NCBI RefSeq assembly: GCF_028712425.1
Contig: NZ_JAQTQD010000011.1
Span: 19,089 to 83,088 of the forward strand
Direction of reading: 5' to 3'
From: Methanoregula sp.
GTDB lineage: Archaea > Halobacteriota > Methanomicrobia > Methanomicrobiales > Methanospirillaceae
Length of the DNA: 64,000 nucleotides
Shown here: positions 1-8,557 of the stretch, piece after piece
How positions within the stretch are numbered: position 1 is the first letter of the stretch
How the letters are laid out: each line of letters begins with the position of its first letter
Program-made: the position numbers and the translations under genes
Notes under the pieces: model-generated
Told to the model about the DNA's origin: nothing
The model's database searches: none
What the model saw: the letters and a program-made list of their open reading frames with translations, nothing else

Positions 1-357
1 GTGAGCAGCACTCCTGTACCGCAGGGTACCGTGCAAGTCACCCAGGGGGTAGCCTCTATCACGGTTCGCGAAACAACGGCACCTGCAGTCCCGGCAACCG
101 GTACCTGGGTGATGGTTGAATACATTGGAAGCTTCAAGGGAAGCTATGGCATGCCTTCCGATATCCAGAATGCCGAAAACTCGGGGATCCGGTTGTATGA
201 AGTCGTGAATGCAACAGGTACGGTCAAGGCAGAGTTCCAGAAGAAGGACAGCTCAACGAAGCACGACCTCACAGTGACCATATACCAGGATGGAAAGGCG
301 GTAAAGTTTGCAAAGAACAGTTCCGCCTACGGTATTGTCACCATCCAATACCCGTAA
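1..357 (+). CDS. Hypothetical protein, C-terminal part; 5' end probably outside the window
   Basis: ORF open from base 1 to TAA at 355-357; beta-rich sequence without a signal peptide in the visible part. Confidence 0.55.
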   Translation: MSSTPVPQGTVQVTQGVASITVRETTAPAVPATGTWVMVEYIGSFKGSYGMPSDIQNAENSGIRLYEVVNATGTVKAEFQKKDSSTKHDLTVTIYQDGKAVKFAKNSSAYGIVTIQYP

Positions 358-395
358 CTTTTTCGCACCTGCGAACGAAAAACGCAAAAAAAGTA

Positions 396-836
396 TTACT
401 TTTTGCCGACCCGGGCCTTGGGTGCGGACTTCTTCTCTTCTTTCTTTTCGCCCTCTACCTTGGGGAATATCTCGTCAAGGGACTTCTCTCCATACGCCGT
501 TACGCGGGCGTTGATCTGCACGAACTCCGCGGTGATCTCGCTTGCGCGGACCATCTTCCTGCGGCGTTCCCCGTCCATGACCGGGTGGAACCCGATGCCC
601 CCGGCAAGGAGGAGTTTCTTGCGCCCGGTTCCTGGGACATTCTTCTTTGCAGCGATCCCGGTCCGGTCGGATGCACCGGTGATCTGGATCTTGTATCCGG
701 CAAGCCCGAGCGAGCCTGCTTCGATTTCATCACCGATACGTTTCCCTACGATCGCACCTGCTGCACCGCCTGTGGCGTCAACATTGTAGGCGCGGCCGGT
801 CTTGGGGTCTGATACAACGACTTTGAACTCAACCAT
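396..836 (-). CDS. rps6e: 30S ribosomal protein S6e
   Basis: MVEFKVVVSDPKTGRAYNVDATGGAAGAIVGKRIGDEI... typical archaeal S6e, Lys-rich C-terminus; next to infB as in many archaea. Confidence 0.95.
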   Translation of the reverse strand: MVEFKVVVSDPKTGRAYNVDATGGAAGAIVGKRIGDEIEAGSLGLAGYKIQITGASDRTGIAAKKNVPGTGRKKLLLAGGIGFHPVMDGERRRKMVRASEITAEFVQINARVTAYGEKSLDEIFPKVEGEKKEEKKSAPKARVGKK

Positions 837-981
837 ACCTGATTCTTCCTGTAATATCTGGTTCCCCTTTTCCTTGGGGTTTCACGTCTCCGGATGCCGG
901 CAGATCCGCCCACACATGAGAAGTACCCATGTTATTATACCGGTACGCTATTAAATCCTCGCGTACACAAACAAGGGGTCA

Positions 982-2760
982 TCACTTGCCCCAGAAGGGA
1001 TCGGTCTTTCGGCGCATGGAGGTAAACTCTGCCAGTACTTCCTGCGTGCTGGTGTTGAGCGTCTTTAGCATCTCTTTCTCCAGCACTTTGACATGGCGCT
1101 CCGGAATGTCCACCAAGAGGTCGTCTCCCACACTCACCTGTCGCCCGACCGTTGCCCCCTCGATGGATATCGCAACTTCGAGACCTTCATCGGCTTCGCG
1201 GATGGATTCCTGCCGGAGCTGCATGGTCTTGAGGTGCCCCACTTTCTTCCCGTCAAGCTTGATCAGGTTGACATCACTCCGGAGTTTCCCTCCCAGCACC
1301 CGCACACCGACAACGGCCGGGTTGCTCTGCCGGAAGACACAGTCCGGAAGGAGACGAATCTTTGCCGGCATCACCACATGCTCGAACCGCTGCTTCTCCA
1401 TGAGGCGCTTCTGCTCATCCCGCCATTCCACGTACTGGTCGATGAGCTGGTAGATGACCCTCCCTTCAAAGACCTTCACCTGCGTGTACAGCGGATCTTT
1501 GATGATCTCTGCCGCGTCCGGCAGGAGTGGCGTATTGAAGGAGAGAAGGACGCGGAACGCGGGATTCTTGATGGTCTCGGTCTCGATGAGATCGAGCCGG
1601 CTGACCGGCCCGACCTCCGCCCGCATCACTCCGATCCCCTTGGACTCGAGCTCCTTGCAGAGGGCCTCAAGAGCGCCGATCGTGTCGGCCTTGATAACGA
1701 TCCCCTCCTCGGCCAGGTTGACGTGGATCTCGGTCATCTCTTTCTTGATTCTCGTAATGACCTCATCCCGGTTCCCCCGGATGACAAAGAAGGGGGACCC
1801 GGCAATTACACCCTCAAGGTTCGGGGCGGTAACCTTGATCCCTGCGGCAGCGGCAACTACCTTCACCCGCTCGAAGCGCTCCTCGGTGAGGATCTCCTGC
1901 ATAGGCCGGGGTTTCAGAAGCGACCTCACCTTGGTCACGACAACGTCTCCCTGCGATGCAACAGCAATCTCGTCCCCAACCGCGAGCGTCCCATCGTAGA
2001 GGATTACATCGAGGGTTGTCCCAAGACCGCGTTCCTCCTTTACCTCAACAACCGTGCCCGCTCCCGGGCCCTCGACCAGGAGTTTCAGTTCGTCGCTCAT
2101 GTAACGCTGGGCAAGCCCGATCATGATAAGAAGGAGGTCCGGGATCCCTTCGCCGGTATGGGCGCTCAACGGAACAATCGCGAGGTTTCTCTGGAAGTCC
2201 GCTACCCGGTCAAAACGGTCCGCGGAGAAGTCAAGTTCCGAGAGTTTTCCCACAATCTCGTAGGTCTTGTTCTCGACATCACCTTTGACCCGCTCGTTCT
2301 GGTTATTGAATGATGAGATGAACGACTCGTTCTCGTTCACCCGCCACCCGTGAATGCGGTCGATCTTGGTCGCTGCAATGACAAACGGAGTTTTGCAGTT
2401 CCTGAGGATCTGGAGCGCCTCAATAGTCTGGGGCTGGAATCCCTGGTTGATGTCAACGACCAGAATTGCCATATCGGCAAGCGCCCCGCCGCGTGCACGG
2501 AGCGTTGTAAAAGCATGGTGTCCCGGTGTGTCAATAAAGAGAAGGCCCGGGATATTGATCGGGACCTTGCCCATAGTCCCGCTCATGGTCCGGATTGCAT
2601 CGATCGGGACGATGGTAGCGCCGATATGCTGGGTTATGGCACCTGCTTCTGAGCTGACGACCGAAGAGCCCCGGATCCGGTCGAGCAGTGAGGTCTTGCC
2701 ATGGTCCACGTGCCCCATCACGCAGACAATCGGTGTCCTTATCTTCGGGTTCTCCGCCAT
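982..2760 (-). CDS. infB: Translation initiation factor IF-2 (aIF5B)
   Basis: GTPase motifs GHVDHGKT, DTPGHHAF, ATKID; GGAGG upstream of ATG at 2760 (ORF track start is 2775). Confidence 0.96.
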   Translation of the reverse strand: MAENPKIRTPIVCVMGHVDHGKTSLLDRIRGSSVVSSEAGAITQHIGATIVPIDAIRTMSGTMGKVPINIPGLLFIDTPGHHAFTTLRARGGALADMAILVVDINQGFQPQTIEALQILRNCKTPFVIAATKIDRIHGWRVNENESFISSFNNQNERVKGDVENKTYEIVGKLSELDFSADRFDRVADFQRNLAIVPLSAHTGEGIPDLLLIMIGLAQRYMSDELKLLVEGPGAGTVVEVKEERGLGTTLDVILYDGTLAVGDEIAVASQGDVVVTKVRSLLKPRPMQEILTEERFERVKVVAAAAGIKVTAPNLEGVIAGSPFFVIRGNRDEVITRIKKEMTEIHVNLAEEGIVIKADTIGALEALCKELESKGIGVMRAEVGPVSRLDLIETETIKNPAFRVLLSFNTPLLPDAAEIIKDPLYTQVKVFEGRVIYQLIDQYVEWRDEQKRLMEKQRFEHVVMPAKIRLLPDCVFRQSNPAVVGVRVLGGKLRSDVNLIKLDGKKVGHLKTMQLRQESIREADEGLEVAISIEGATVGRQVSVGDDLLVDIPERHVKVLEKEMLKTLNTSTQEVLAEFTSMRRKTDPFWGK

Positions 2761-3020
2761 AGTCCGATCCTCCATTATTGTTCAAGCCAGAAACACGGGA
2801 AAAAACCGTACCCTCATGCCCGGAAGATGTATCCGGCACGTATCACCGTCAGGGAAGTGTATTTCGGGCCACCTGATATGTAATGGACTCCTGACAATAT
2901 TAATTGTCACCCCGCGGACGGGGATGGCGTCCCATAAAGGTAATGCCTGTTGCCAGTGGTATCGACGCATTGGCAAGGATACATTAATCAAAGAACAGTG
3001 CAAAAATTAAAGGGCAATTT

Positions 3021-3093
3021 GCCAGGGTGGGGTAGTTGGTTATCCTAGGGGACTGTGGATCCCCCGACCCGGGTTCGAGTCTCGGCCCTGGCC
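3021..3093 (+). tRNA. tRNA-His (anticodon GTG)
   Basis: Cloverleaf: GCCAGGG/CCCTGGC acceptor, GGGGA-CTGTGGA-TCCCC anticodon arm, CCGGG-TTCGAGT-CTCGG T arm, discriminator C73. Confidence 0.95.
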
Positions 3094-3276
3094 TTCTTTT
3101 TGTGTTCCGCACTATGTGCAAAACTGACACGAATACAGTCAGATCTGTAATCCGCAACCAGACGGCTATCCGTTTGTTATCCACGCCTGGCTCCTGCAGG
3201 TTCCAAAGACATGAGATTACAAACAACAAGCTTTATTGTCTCAATTAATAGAACTAGCAGAAATATTAGATTGGAT

Positions 3277-3633
3277 ATGGAGAATACCCTGGTAGTCCCC
3301 GCAGCAGTAATTGGCGTTGCGTTTATCGTGTTCGGTGCCGCACTCGGGGTTATGTACCTGTCAGGGGATTCCGCTCTTCCCCCCCAGCCACCTCCGAATC
3401 TTGCCCCTCTTGAATCCCCGGTTCCTTATGCGGTGGGTGATATAATACAGTCAGAGGACGCTTCGCAGGTGGTAATTGTGACTGGTTATGATGCATACCG
3501 GGAGTTCTATTCGTATCAACCGGTAGTTGTCAACGCCAGCGCCGGCACGCTCCAAATCCTTGAAGGAACCGGCACGATGCCCTGCCAGGAATTCGAGGCA
3601 CGGTATCCGACCAAGGTATTTATGAGCACCTGA
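3277..3633 (+). CDS. Small single-TM exported hypothetical protein
   Basis: MENTLVVPAAVIGVAFIVFGAALGVMYL N-terminal TM followed by Pro-rich linker. Confidence 0.6.
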   Translation: MENTLVVPAAVIGVAFIVFGAALGVMYLSGDSALPPQPPPNLAPLESPVPYAVGDIIQSEDASQVVIVTGYDAYREFYSYQPVVVNASAGTLQILEGTGTMPCQEFEARYPTKVFMST

Positions 3634-3796
3634 AGCGGATCACGCCGCTTCCGGTTTTCGGCCTTTGTTTTTGATGATAGTGAGAAATGATCCCCTCGCA
3701 CGCTTGACATTGCAGCACTTTTTTGTACAACATAACTCAAATATGTACATAGAAATCCGATCCGTCCTACGGATCGTCTCTGGAGCACATCCCATT

Positions 3797-4603
3797 ATGG
3801 CCGAACATACCTATGTCCACGGGTATTCATCCCGGGAATCAGAACGTCTTTCTGACCAGGCAGAGACACTCACCGATCTCCTTCACCACGACACCCGGTA
3901 CCCTGCGGGTTCTCTTGTACTGGAAGCTGGCTGCGGGATTGGTGCCCAGACAGTAATTCTTGCAGGAAACAGCCCGGGCGCGGTAATCACATCCATTGAC
4001 ATCTCGGAAGAATCTCTCAGGAAGGCAGAACAGTCCATGCGGGAGGCCGCAATTACGAATGTGACCTTTCGGCAGGCAGATATCTTCCACCTCCCTTTTA
4101 CCCCTGCCAGCTTCGATCACATCTTCCTCTGTTTCGTGCTCGAACATCTCCCCAATCCCAAGCAGGCCCTTGAACAACTCCGCCCGCTCCTCAAAGAAGG
4201 TGGGACGATCACGGTGATTGAAGGCGATCACGGCTCTACCTTTTTCCATCCCGATAATGCAGATGCAAGGAAGGCGGTGCAATGTCTTGTCACCCTCCAG
4301 CGGGAGATGGGTGGGAACGCCCTGATCGGGAGGGAACTCTACCCGCTCGTCAGCCGTGCAGGGTTCCGCGATGTCCAGATATCCCCCCGGATGGTCTATG
4401 TCGACTCTTCACGCCCTGTCCTTGTAGAAGGTTTCACGAAACTGACTTTCACGGCCATGGTTGAAGGTGTCGGGGCCACGGTTCTTGAGAAGGGCCTGAT
4501 GGCCCTTGATGAATGGAATCGCGGAATTGAGGCACTGTACCGTACGGCCGATGAGGATGGTGTCTTCTGTTATACGTTCTTCAAGGCAACCGCACGGAAA
4601 TGA
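3797..4603 (+). CDS. Class I SAM-dependent methyltransferase
   Basis: VLEAGCGIGAQT motif I; DHIFLCFVLEHLPNP. Confidence 0.88.
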   Translation: MAEHTYVHGYSSRESERLSDQAETLTDLLHHDTRYPAGSLVLEAGCGIGAQTVILAGNSPGAVITSIDISEESLRKAEQSMREAAITNVTFRQADIFHLPFTPASFDHIFLCFVLEHLPNPKQALEQLRPLLKEGGTITVIEGDHGSTFFHPDNADARKAVQCLVTLQREMGGNALIGRELYPLVSRAGFRDVQISPRMVYVDSSRPVLVEGFTKLTFTAMVEGVGATVLEKGLMALDEWNRGIEALYRTADEDGVFCYTFFKATARK

Positions 4604-4616
4604 CAGGATGAACGCC

Positions 4617-5219
4617 ATGAAAATCTCCCTTATCCTCGCACATCCCCGTCCGGGAAGTTTCAATCATGCTATCGCCTCGACAGCAGCGCGTGTGCTTCAT
4701 GAAGCCGGTCATAGTGTCTCCGTCCATGATCTCTATGCGGAAGCGTTCGACCCTCTTCTCCTGTCTGAAGAGACCCCCCGTGATGTACAACTTCCCGATG
4801 ATATCGTACAGCATTGCTCAGAGATTACTACTGCCGACGGGATCATCATCGTCCATCCTGACTGGTGGGGGATGCCCCCTGCGATCCTGAAAGGCTGGAT
4901 TGACCGTGTTCTCCGCCCGGGAGTTGCCTACCAGTTCGCGGAGACCGATTCCGGTGAAGGGATTCCCGCAGGGCTCCTGAAAGCGAAAACCGCCATTGTC
5001 TTCAACACATCCAACACCCCCCGGCAGCGGGAGATTGAGGTCTTCGGGGACCCACTCGAACGGCTCTGGAAGGACTGCGTCCTAACATTCTGCGGCGTCC
5101 CGGTTGTCCACCGCCGGATGTTCGGGGTCGTGGTGACCAGTACGGATGCCCAGCGGAAAGCGTGGCTGGAAGAGGTGAGCCGCCTGGTAACAAAGACATT
5201 CCCTGGTAAATCCGCGTAA
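4617..5219 (+). CDS. NAD(P)H-dependent oxidoreductase, flavodoxin-like fold (NQO/KefF-like)
   Basis: MKISLILAHPRPGSFNHAIA, HPDWWGMPPAILKGWIDRVLRPGVAY. Confidence 0.88.
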   Translation: MKISLILAHPRPGSFNHAIASTAARVLHEAGHSVSVHDLYAEAFDPLLLSEETPRDVQLPDDIVQHCSEITTADGIIIVHPDWWGMPPAILKGWIDRVLRPGVAYQFAETDSGEGIPAGLLKAKTAIVFNTSNTPRQREIEVFGDPLERLWKDCVLTFCGVPVVHRRMFGVVVTSTDAQRKAWLEEVSRLVTKTFPGKSA

Positions 5220-5300
5220 CAATCACCTCAGGCCATTTTCGCCCCGTGCATGCTCCCTGTTTATCTCCTCGTCCAGACACGATCCTGATGGAGACAGGAA

Positions 5301-5708
5301 ATGGATACCATAAAGATCACGACAGATATTCTCGCAACGATAAGGGCAATGAACAGGGCCTGGACAACCGGATGGCATGAAGCAGAATTCCGTCAGTATA
5401 TCCACGAGAATGCAGTTGCTATTGTACCGTCGGAACCCGGACGGCTTGAAGGCAGGGATGCGTATGTCGCCGGCTGGAGAGGATTCGCCCTGGCTGCAAC
5501 GATCCATTCCTGGCAGGAGTCCGATCATAAGGTGGAGATATTTGCCGGCGGGCGGTGCAGTGTGGTAACATATTTTTTCACGATTGATGTTATGCTGGGC
5601 GGCGTGCGGCAGATCCTGCGGGGCCAGGACATGTTCTTCCTGGCGAAAGAAGGAAAGGGGTGGCTGGTTGCTGCTGACCAGTACTCTCCCGAACCTGCAG
5701 TATCATGA
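5301..5708 (+). CDS. NTF2/SnoaL-like protein
   Basis: 135 aa; NRAWTTGWHEAEFRQYIHENAVAIVPSEPGRLEGRDAYVAGWRGF pattern of SnoaL/DUF4440-type proteins. Confidence 0.7.
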   Translation: MDTIKITTDILATIRAMNRAWTTGWHEAEFRQYIHENAVAIVPSEPGRLEGRDAYVAGWRGFALAATIHSWQESDHKVEIFAGGRCSVVTYFFTIDVMLGGVRQILRGQDMFFLAKEGKGWLVAADQYSPEPAVS

Positions 5709-5774
5709 TTACAGGAATGAACGGGACACGACCAGTATAAATTGTTGTCCAGTGAATTCATTGAGAGACATATC

Positions 5775-6029
5775 ATGGACACCATTGTCATTGTCGGTTA
5801 CGTTGCCGGGGCCCTCACCACTCTCTCGTTCGTGCCGCAGGTGGTCAAGGCCTGGAAGATGAGGGAGACCCGCGACCTCTCGCTTGCCATGCTCGTCCTC
5901 TTCGCTGTTGGCGTGATCCTCTGGACCCTGTACGGGACCTGGGTCGGATCTTTGCCTATCATCGCTGCCAACGTGATCACGTTCTCCCTGATCCTTGTTC
6001 TGCTCGGCCTGAAATTGTGGTACAAGTGA
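5775..6029 (+). CDS. SemiSWEET / MtN3-like (PQ-loop) transporter
   Basis: 84 aa, three TM; AGALTTLSFVPQVVKAWKMRETRDLSLAMLVLFAVGVILWTLYG. Confidence 0.9.
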   Translation: MDTIVIVGYVAGALTTLSFVPQVVKAWKMRETRDLSLAMLVLFAVGVILWTLYGTWVGSLPIIAANVITFSLILVLLGLKLWYK

Positions 6030-6152
6030 ATTCGGCTGTCCGGGAAAGAGCCCGGATCTCCTGACAAACGACCAATTCCCGTTTTGCAGGCAGACACGTA
6101 AGCCGGTTAACCCGGACTGTCGGAAAGCACGAAAAAAGAGAATAATATCGGG

Positions 6153-6776
6153 TTATTGGGAATCCTGCTGCAGGAGCACGAGGCATCCCGAGAGGATGTC
6201 ATGGAGTCCCTGGTGCTTCCTTGTGAACGCGATCATGATGAAGCCGATGAAGATGATCAGGGCAGAGATGTACTTCCAGAAGAACCGGAGTGTTGTGCGG
6301 GCAAAGCTCGGCTTGTTCCCCTCAAGGTCTGTCACTACCAGTTTCATCAGCACCTTGCCCGGTGTTGCCTGGCTTCGGGAGGATTCAAATCCTGCATAGT
6401 AGGCCCAGGGGACGACGATAAGGGTGATACCGTAAGCCGCAATGATCGACCCGAACAGGGCAGCTGTTGTGCCTTCGACCGTCAGTTGTTCAACGGGGAT
6501 ACGCTGCACGGCATAGAAGAAGAGGTTCTGAAAACCCCGGAAGAGGCCCAGTGCACCGGCTACGACAAGGTCGATGAGCAGGATGAGGATGAGATCTACG
6601 ATGAAAGCAACAAGACGCCTCCCAAGGCCGGCATACACGCCGACATCGGGCCTTTCGTCCTCTTCCGGCGCAGGGGTGGCGACCGGTTGCGACTGGACCG
6701 ACTCGATATCGGCTCCGCACCACTGGCAGAATTTTCCGGAGGCATCCGTCTCTTTTCCACATTTCGGACAGAACAT
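6153..6776 (-). CDS. Zinc-ribbon plus RDD-family membrane protein
   Basis: MFCPKCGKETDASGKFCQWCGA zinc ribbon; AGLGRRLVAFIVDLILI RDD core; TPGKVLMKLVVTDLEG. Confidence 0.88.
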   Translation of the reverse strand: MFCPKCGKETDASGKFCQWCGADIESVQSQPVATPAPEEDERPDVGVYAGLGRRLVAFIVDLILILLIDLVVAGALGLFRGFQNLFFYAVQRIPVEQLTVEGTTAALFGSIIAAYGITLIVVPWAYYAGFESSRSQATPGKVLMKLVVTDLEGNKPSFARTTLRFFWKYISALIIFIGFIMIAFTRKHQGLHDILSGCLVLLQQDSQ

Positions 6777-6922
6777 TCGATAGACTCCTGATAAGTAAAC
6801 TTCATCAGGAGTCCTTTTTAATGTATCGTTCTTTTCCGGATTCTGGCCCGCTTCGCGAATTCGTGACCTGCCGCACCGTTTCCGGCACAAATCAGTAATA
6901 CGAGCACATGCAAGGGATCTGC

Positions 6923-7402
6923 ATGAAGATTGCCCGGATCCTGATAGTCCTTGCCGGGGTCGTACTCTGTGCTCTCGCCGCCGGCTGTACGAGCCCGACA
7001 GGTGTGTTGATGAACAGTGGTACAGCCACACCTTCCCCCGCGGTGACGGTATCGCCCGATATCCCCTCCCCCACGTCGGGAGCTTTCCTGCCCGTGCAGA
7101 CCCTGCCCCCCGAACAGTATGTCGATGTGCAGCTCACAAAGGAGCGCCCGGATTACACGATTCACCTCCTGTACAATGGCGGCAAGGGCGAGGTGAGTGT
7201 CCAGAATATCTTCCTGAAGGCTACACTGTCGGACGGGCAGGTTATTGAACAATACATGAACGACAACCAGCGGCAGCCGAGAAGGGGCGATGAGATCATC
7301 ATCAAGGGCACATGGGGCAGCGACCGTGTCGAGGTCTATATCACGAGCGTAGGCCAGACTTACAAGGTCATTGACAAGGAACTGCAGGTCAACCGTCTCT
7401 GA
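6923..7402 (+). CDS. Lipoprotein, hypothetical
   Basis: MKIARILIVLAGVVLCALAAGCTSP lipobox. Confidence 0.7.
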   Translation: MKIARILIVLAGVVLCALAAGCTSPTGVLMNSGTATPSPAVTVSPDIPSPTSGAFLPVQTLPPEQYVDVQLTKERPDYTIHLLYNGGKGEVSVQNIFLKATLSDGQVIEQYMNDNQRQPRRGDEIIIKGTWGSDRVEVYITSVGQTYKVIDKELQVNRL

Positions 7403-7468
7403 CCTCTCTTGAAAAAACCGGGTAAATCCCCGAACACCTTTTTTCGTATTTCTCGTTTGTACCTGAAT

Positions 7469-8557
7469 TCAACCAGTGTAGCTGATCCTGCTGATCCGCT
7501 CCGCGTACTTCTGTGTTGCATACCCGAGCAGGGCGGCAACCGCAAGGACAGCCGCCAGTACCGCCCATTGTTCTGTACCTGCCGTGCCCACCGCGAGCCG
7601 TGTCAGGAGGTTCATCGGGTTTGCCGGCAGGGAGAGGGCAAAAAGGATCACGACAACAAGCGCTGTTGAGAAGATGAACTGGGCAGCGGTCCGTTCGCGG
7701 TAATGGAGGGCAGTCAATGCACCCAGAAGGACCAGGACAAAGGAACTTATGGTAACGTGCAGCAGGATCAGGCCGGCATTCTCGATCGCGATACCGTTGA
7801 TCATAAGGAGCACCAGCCAGACTGCTGCCTGGGCGGGGACGAGGACCTCGCAGGCAAGGACTTTCCCCCAGACCATCTCGGAGAACGTGACCGGTGTCGA
7901 GACCAGTGTCTCCAGCGTGTCGTGCTGGTATTCTTCAGTAATCAGGTCGATGACGAGCGCTGAGGCGATGATCGCCGGCATGAAGACCAGGAGCGGGATC
8001 AAAAGCCCGTACACGAATTCGTAGAAGTCACCTCCCCCGGATGCCGGGGGAAACCGGAGCGGCAGCGGTTGTTCGTTCAGCCGATCTACCCTGACCTCCC
8101 GCAGGTCCTTCTCGTATCGCAGGAAGATATCCTTGAGCTTGACATCCACGATGGCACTCTGGAGATCGTTTTGCAGGGTGTAGAGCGTGATCTTGATCGG
8201 ATCATCGGCATCCGGGGCCGTGTCCGGAACCCATATAACGGCGGCAAGTTTCCGTTCCTTCAGGGCCGTCACCCCGGTCGAGAGGTCCATCTGGAAGACC
8301 CGGAAGTCCGGGCTGGCATAGAGATAGCGGGACAGGTCCGATTCATCCCCCGCGTAGCCGATATTGTACTTGAACCGGGAGTACTTTGAGAGCGACGTGG
8401 GATCGTACATCGAGGTAAGCCCAACCATCAGGAACGAGGAGAAGAGGGCAACGAAGAGCTGGAGCAGGATAGCTAAAAGGATCGTCCGCTCTGAGAGGAG
8501 ACCGCGGAACTCTTTCTTTGCAATGATAGACAGGTGCTTTGCCTTCATAACAACCAC
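7469..8557 (-). CDS. ABC-2 type transporter permease
   Basis: NatB/CcmB-like: ELVSTPVTFSEMVWGKVL-type segment (DTLETLVSTPVTFSEMVWGKVLACE), multiple TM. Confidence 0.88.
   Translation of the reverse strand: MVVMKAKHLSIIAKKEFRGLLSERTILLAILLQLFVALFSSFLMVGLTSMYDPTSLSKYSRFKYNIGYAGDESDLSRYLYASPDFRVFQMDLSTGVTALKERKLAAVIWVPDTAPDADDPIKITLYTLQNDLQSAIVDVKLKDIFLRYEKDLREVRVDRLNEQPLPLRFPPASGGGDFYEFVYGLLIPLLVFMPAIIASALVIDLITEEYQHDTLETLVSTPVTFSEMVWGKVLACEVLVPAQAAVWLVLLMINGIAIENAGLILLHVTISSFVLVLLGALTALHYRERTAAQFIFSTALVVVILFALSLPANPMNLLTRLAVGTAGTEQWAVLAAVLAVAALLGYATQKYAERISRISYTG

Noticed and set aside
1093-2313. 406-aa plus-strand ORF
   Set aside because: Antisense shadow of infB; His/Asp/Leu-rich composition typical of reverse-strand reading of GC-rich genes
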